Shown: positions 29,689 through 31,728 of the stretch, one piece after another
Layout of the letters: each line of letters starts with the position of its first letter
Position numbering within the stretch: position 1 is the stretch's first letter
Assembly: GCA_036494715.1 (NCBI GenBank)
Contig: DASXNY010000096.1
Coordinates: 1 to 31,728, forward strand
Reading direction: 5' to 3'
DNA: 31,728 nucleotides
From: JAICJR01 sp036494715
Lineage (GTDB): Bacteria; Actinomycetota; Thermoleophilia; Solirubrobacterales; Thermoleophilaceae
Program-made: the position numbers and the translations under genes
The notes under the pieces: model-generated
The model's input: the letters and a program-made list of their open reading frames with translations, nothing else
Database searches by the model: none
What the model was told of the DNA's origin: nothing

Positions 29689-30819
29689 ATGAGCGGCATC
29701 GAGACAAGCAACGAGGCTGCTGCCAGCCCCTCGCCTCGAGCACCCTCCGAGCCTCGGATAGCCCGATCCGGGGCTCGCGAGCTGCTGATGCGGTTCCTCA
29801 CGCTGCGCGAGGGCAGCATCGTCGTCGTCACGGTGATCGTGGCGGTCTACTTCTCGATCCAGAACGACCACTTCTTCACTCACGCGAACTTCGTCACGCT
29901 GCTGCCGTACTTCGCCCCGTTCGCGATCCTGGCGGCCGGCGAGGTGCTGCTGATGGTGGCGGGCGAGATCGACCTGTCGATCGGCTCGGTCTACCTGTTC
30001 GCGCCGTTCATGTTCTACGAGTTCAACCAGTGGGGCTTCGGGCTGGTGCCATGCCTGATCTTCGCGCTGCTCTGCTCGGTGGTGGTGGGGCTGATCAACG
30101 GCGTCTTCACCGAGCTGATCGGCGTGTCGTCGTTCATCACCACCCTCGGCATGCTGCTCGGGCTCGGTGGCCTGACGCTCGTGATCTCGCATGCGGCGCC
30201 GGTGGCCATGCCGGGGGCAGAGGTCACAACCAAGACCGTGAACGTCACCCACGTCGTGAACGGGCAGAAGATCGTGCTCCCCGAGCAGGTCAACCAGATC
30301 GGGACGTTCGCGAAGATCTTCGGCGGCGGGACCTACTCCGAGCTGATCTGGGCACTCGTGATCATCGCCCTGGTACAGGTGGTCCTCACGCGCACGCGCT
30401 GGGGCATGTACACGATCGCGGTGGGCGGGAACAAGCACGGCGCGGCCGAGGCCGGCATCCGCGTGCGCGCCGTCGTCATGCGCAACTTCGTGATGTGCAG
30501 CCTGTTCGCCGGGCTCGTCGGCATCCTCGAGGCCGTGAGGGCGAGCTCCGTGACGCCCGACACCTCGGGCGCTTCGGAGACGATGTTCCGCGCGGTGTCC
30601 GCGGCTGTGATCGGCGGCACGCTCCTGGCCGGCGGCGAGGGCACCGCCATCGGCGCGCTCTTCGGCGCCCTCTTCCTCGGCATCCTGCGCGACGGGCTCA
30701 CACTCCAGGGCGTCAACGCGGACTACCTCGACTTCATCCTCGGGGCGGCGATCCTGATCGCGATGGTGATCAACGTCTACGTCGGGCGCGTGAGAAAGGG
30801 GAGCGGCCGTGCCACATGA
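29689..30819 (+). CDS. Sugar ABC transporter permease (RbsC-like, BPD_transp_2)
   Basis: A 376-residue inner-membrane subunit of a CUT2-type importer. A cytoplasmic Ser/Pro-rich N-terminus of about 40 residues precedes the hydrophobic segments. The family motif GEIDLSIGSVYLFA is at about 88-101, and the later conserved blocks are ITTLGMLLGLGGLTL, YTIAVGGNKHGAAEAGIRV and AAVIGGTLLAGGEGTAIGALFGALFLGILRDGL. One long loop (AEVTTKTVNVTHVVNGQKIVLPEQVNQ) is probably extracytoplasmic. It sits 18 bp after the binding-protein gene and overlaps the ATPase start by 11 bp. Confidence 0.92.
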   Translation: MSGIETSNEAAASPSPRAPSEPRIARSGARELLMRFLTLREGSIVVVTVIVAVYFSIQNDHFFTHANFVTLLPYFAPFAILAAGEVLLMVAGEIDLSIGSVYLFAPFMFYEFNQWGFGLVPCLIFALLCSVVVGLINGVFTELIGVSSFITTLGMLLGLGGLTLVISHAAPVAMPGAEVTTKTVNVTHVVNGQKIVLPEQVNQIGTFAKIFGGGTYSELIWALVIIALVQVVLTRTRWGMYTIAVGGNKHGAAEAGIRVRAVVMRNFVMCSLFAGLVGILEAVRASSVTPDTSGASETMFRAVSAAVIGGTLLAGGEGTAIGALFGALFLGILRDGLTLQGVNADYLDFILGAAILIAMVINVYVGRVRKGSGRAT

Positions 30820-31639
30820 GCAGATTCAGCCCGAGCGGACGGCGCCGGCCGCCGACGAGGTCCTGCGCGTCGAGAACATCTCCAAGCGCTTCGGGCCGGT
30901 CATCGCGCTGCGCAACGTGAACCTTCACCTGCGCAAGGGCGAGGTGCTGGGCCTGCTCGGCGACAACGGCGCCGGGAAGTCGACGCTGATGAAGATCATC
31001 TCGGGGTTCCACAAGCCCGACGACGGTCGGATCGTCGTCAAGGGCGAGGAGACCGAGCTGCGATCGGTGGTGCATGCGCGATCGCTCGGGATCGACTGCG
31101 TCTACCAGGACCTCGCGCTGATCAACGAGCTGTCCGTTACCCAGAACATGTTCCTGAAGCGGGAGAAGGTGCTGAAGCCGATCCCGCTGCTGGCTGGCCG
31201 CGCGATGAAGCGCGAGGCGCGCGAGGCCCTGGACGAGATCGGGGTCAACGTGCCGCGGCTCGACGTGCCGGTGGCGAGGCTCTCGGGCGGCCAGCGCCAG
31301 GCGATCGCAGTGGCTCGGACGGTCAACTCCGATGCGGACATCGTCCTGCTCGACGAGCCGCTCGCCGCGATGGGCGCCAAGGAGGGAGCGATGATCCTTG
31401 ACCTCGTCGCGCGCCTGCGGGCAGAGGGGCGCGTCTCGATCATCATGATCGCCCACAACTACGTGCACGTCCTGCAGTCCTGCGATCGCGTGAACCTGAT
31501 CCAGGACGGCGAGATCACGTTCGACAAGCCCACCAGCGGAACGTCGGTCGACGAGCTCAACGAGATCGTCGTCGAGGAGTACCGCAGGGCTCGCCGCGCG
31601 ATCTCCACCGGCGAGGCCACGGGCACCTCTTCGGGCTAG
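30809..31639 (+). CDS. Sugar ABC transporter ATP-binding protein, single-domain
   Basis: A 276-residue ATPase energising the importer. Walker A GDNGAGKST is at 51-59, the Q-loop is VYQD near 99-102, the signature LSGGQRQ is at 158-164, Walker B IVLLDEP at 178-184, and the H-loop His in IAHNY. CUT2 systems usually use a duplicated ATPase of about 500 residues (RbsA type); this one has a single nucleotide-binding domain, like FrcA, so a homodimer is expected. The GTG at 30809 follows AAAGGGGAG and overlaps the permease 3' end by 11 bp. Last gene of the sugar operon in view. Confidence 0.92.
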   Translation: MPHEQIQPERTAPAADEVLRVENISKRFGPVIALRNVNLHLRKGEVLGLLGDNGAGKSTLMKIISGFHKPDDGRIVVKGEETELRSVVHARSLGIDCVYQDLALINELSVTQNMFLKREKVLKPIPLLAGRAMKREAREALDEIGVNVPRLDVPVARLSGGQRQAIAVARTVNSDADIVLLDEPLAAMGAKEGAMILDLVARLRAEGRVSIIMIAHNYVHVLQSCDRVNLIQDGEITFDKPTSGTSVDELNEIVVEEYRRARRAISTGEATGTSSG

Positions 31640-31675
31640 GCTGCCGGGTCCGGCGAAGTCGAGAACGGAGGCTAG

Positions 31676-31728
31676 GTGGCGAAAGTCGTTTACACGGCGG
31701 AGGCGAGCGTTCAGGGCGGCCGTGCCGA
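31676..31728 (+). CDS. Ohr/OsmC-like peroxiredoxin, partial
   Basis: Only the first 17 codons are present; the gene runs off the right edge. VAKVVYTAEASVQGGRA matches the N-terminus of OsmC/Ohr-family organic hydroperoxide reductases, in which a VLYTAEATVTGGR-like sequence is common. The GTG start follows GGAGG with 6-nt spacing. It lies 36 bp after the ATPase stop, so may be a separate unit. The call rests on a short fragment. Confidence 0.6.
   Translation, partial: MAKVVYTAEASVQGGRA

Overview
This looks like a chromosomal segment from a high-GC Gram-positive actinobacterium. A deep-branching lineage such as Thermoleophilia/Solirubrobacterales is my best guess, inferred from the strong G/C bias at third codon positions, frequent GTG/TTG starts, many apparently leaderless genes (a TANNNT box about 6-8 nt before the start codon), and families such as WS/DGAT, a GH57 branching enzyme, MeaB and DrrAB-type exporters. 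I saw no rRNA, tRNA, CRISPR array or recognisable transposase.

Layout. 1-1011 (-): 5'-terminal part of a secreted sedolisin-type (S53) protease. 1131-2654: gamma-glutamyltransferase. 2788-4278: wax-ester synthase/diacylglycerol acyltransferase. 4262-5316: a TusA-like and a DsrE-like protein diverging from one palindrome, followed by a lipoprotein. 5327-7144: Lon-N-domain protein and a YbhN/UPF0104 membrane protein. 7145-7415: intergenic stretch with two strong hairpins and a possible tiny ORF. 7416-11290: two methyltransferases, a GH57 branching enzyme and a left-handed beta-helix acyltransferase, resembling the mycobacterial methylglucose lipopolysaccharide (MGLP) locus. 11317-15624: hypothetical protein, cupin, NAD-dependent epimerase, MeaB GTPase and a GT-C-like membrane glycosyltransferase. 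15730-17733: LysM/transglycosylase and two uncharacterised proteins. 17660-20316: TetR regulator divergent from a DrrAB-type ABC exporter, with a three-site operator array between them. 20313-21446: acyl-CoA dehydrogenase.

21474-21978 is the most unusual part. A small four-helix-bundle (23S rRNA intervening-sequence-protein type) gene with atypical codon use is bracketed by perfect 30-bp inverted repeats made of GGGAGTA heptamers. The right end runs into a 40-bp near-perfect palindrome covering the promoter of a GMC oxidoreductase (22010-23983).

24064-31639 reads as one sugar or sugar-acid utilisation locus: SMP-30 lactonase, FCD-type GntR regulator, keto-acid-type SDR, galactonate-dehydratase-like enolase, a second SDR, and a three-gene sugar ABC importer (Tat lipoprotein, RbsC-like permease, single-domain ATPase). 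A recurring TATCWGATA-like sequence in front of the lactonase and in the SDR/dehydratase divergent promoter suggests common control, probably by the GntR protein. The enzyme set (two dehydrogenases, lactonase, dehydratase) fits a non-phosphorylative oxidative pathway ending in a diketo acid; no kinase, aldolase or hydrolase is visible. The window ends in the start of an Ohr/OsmC-like peroxiredoxin.
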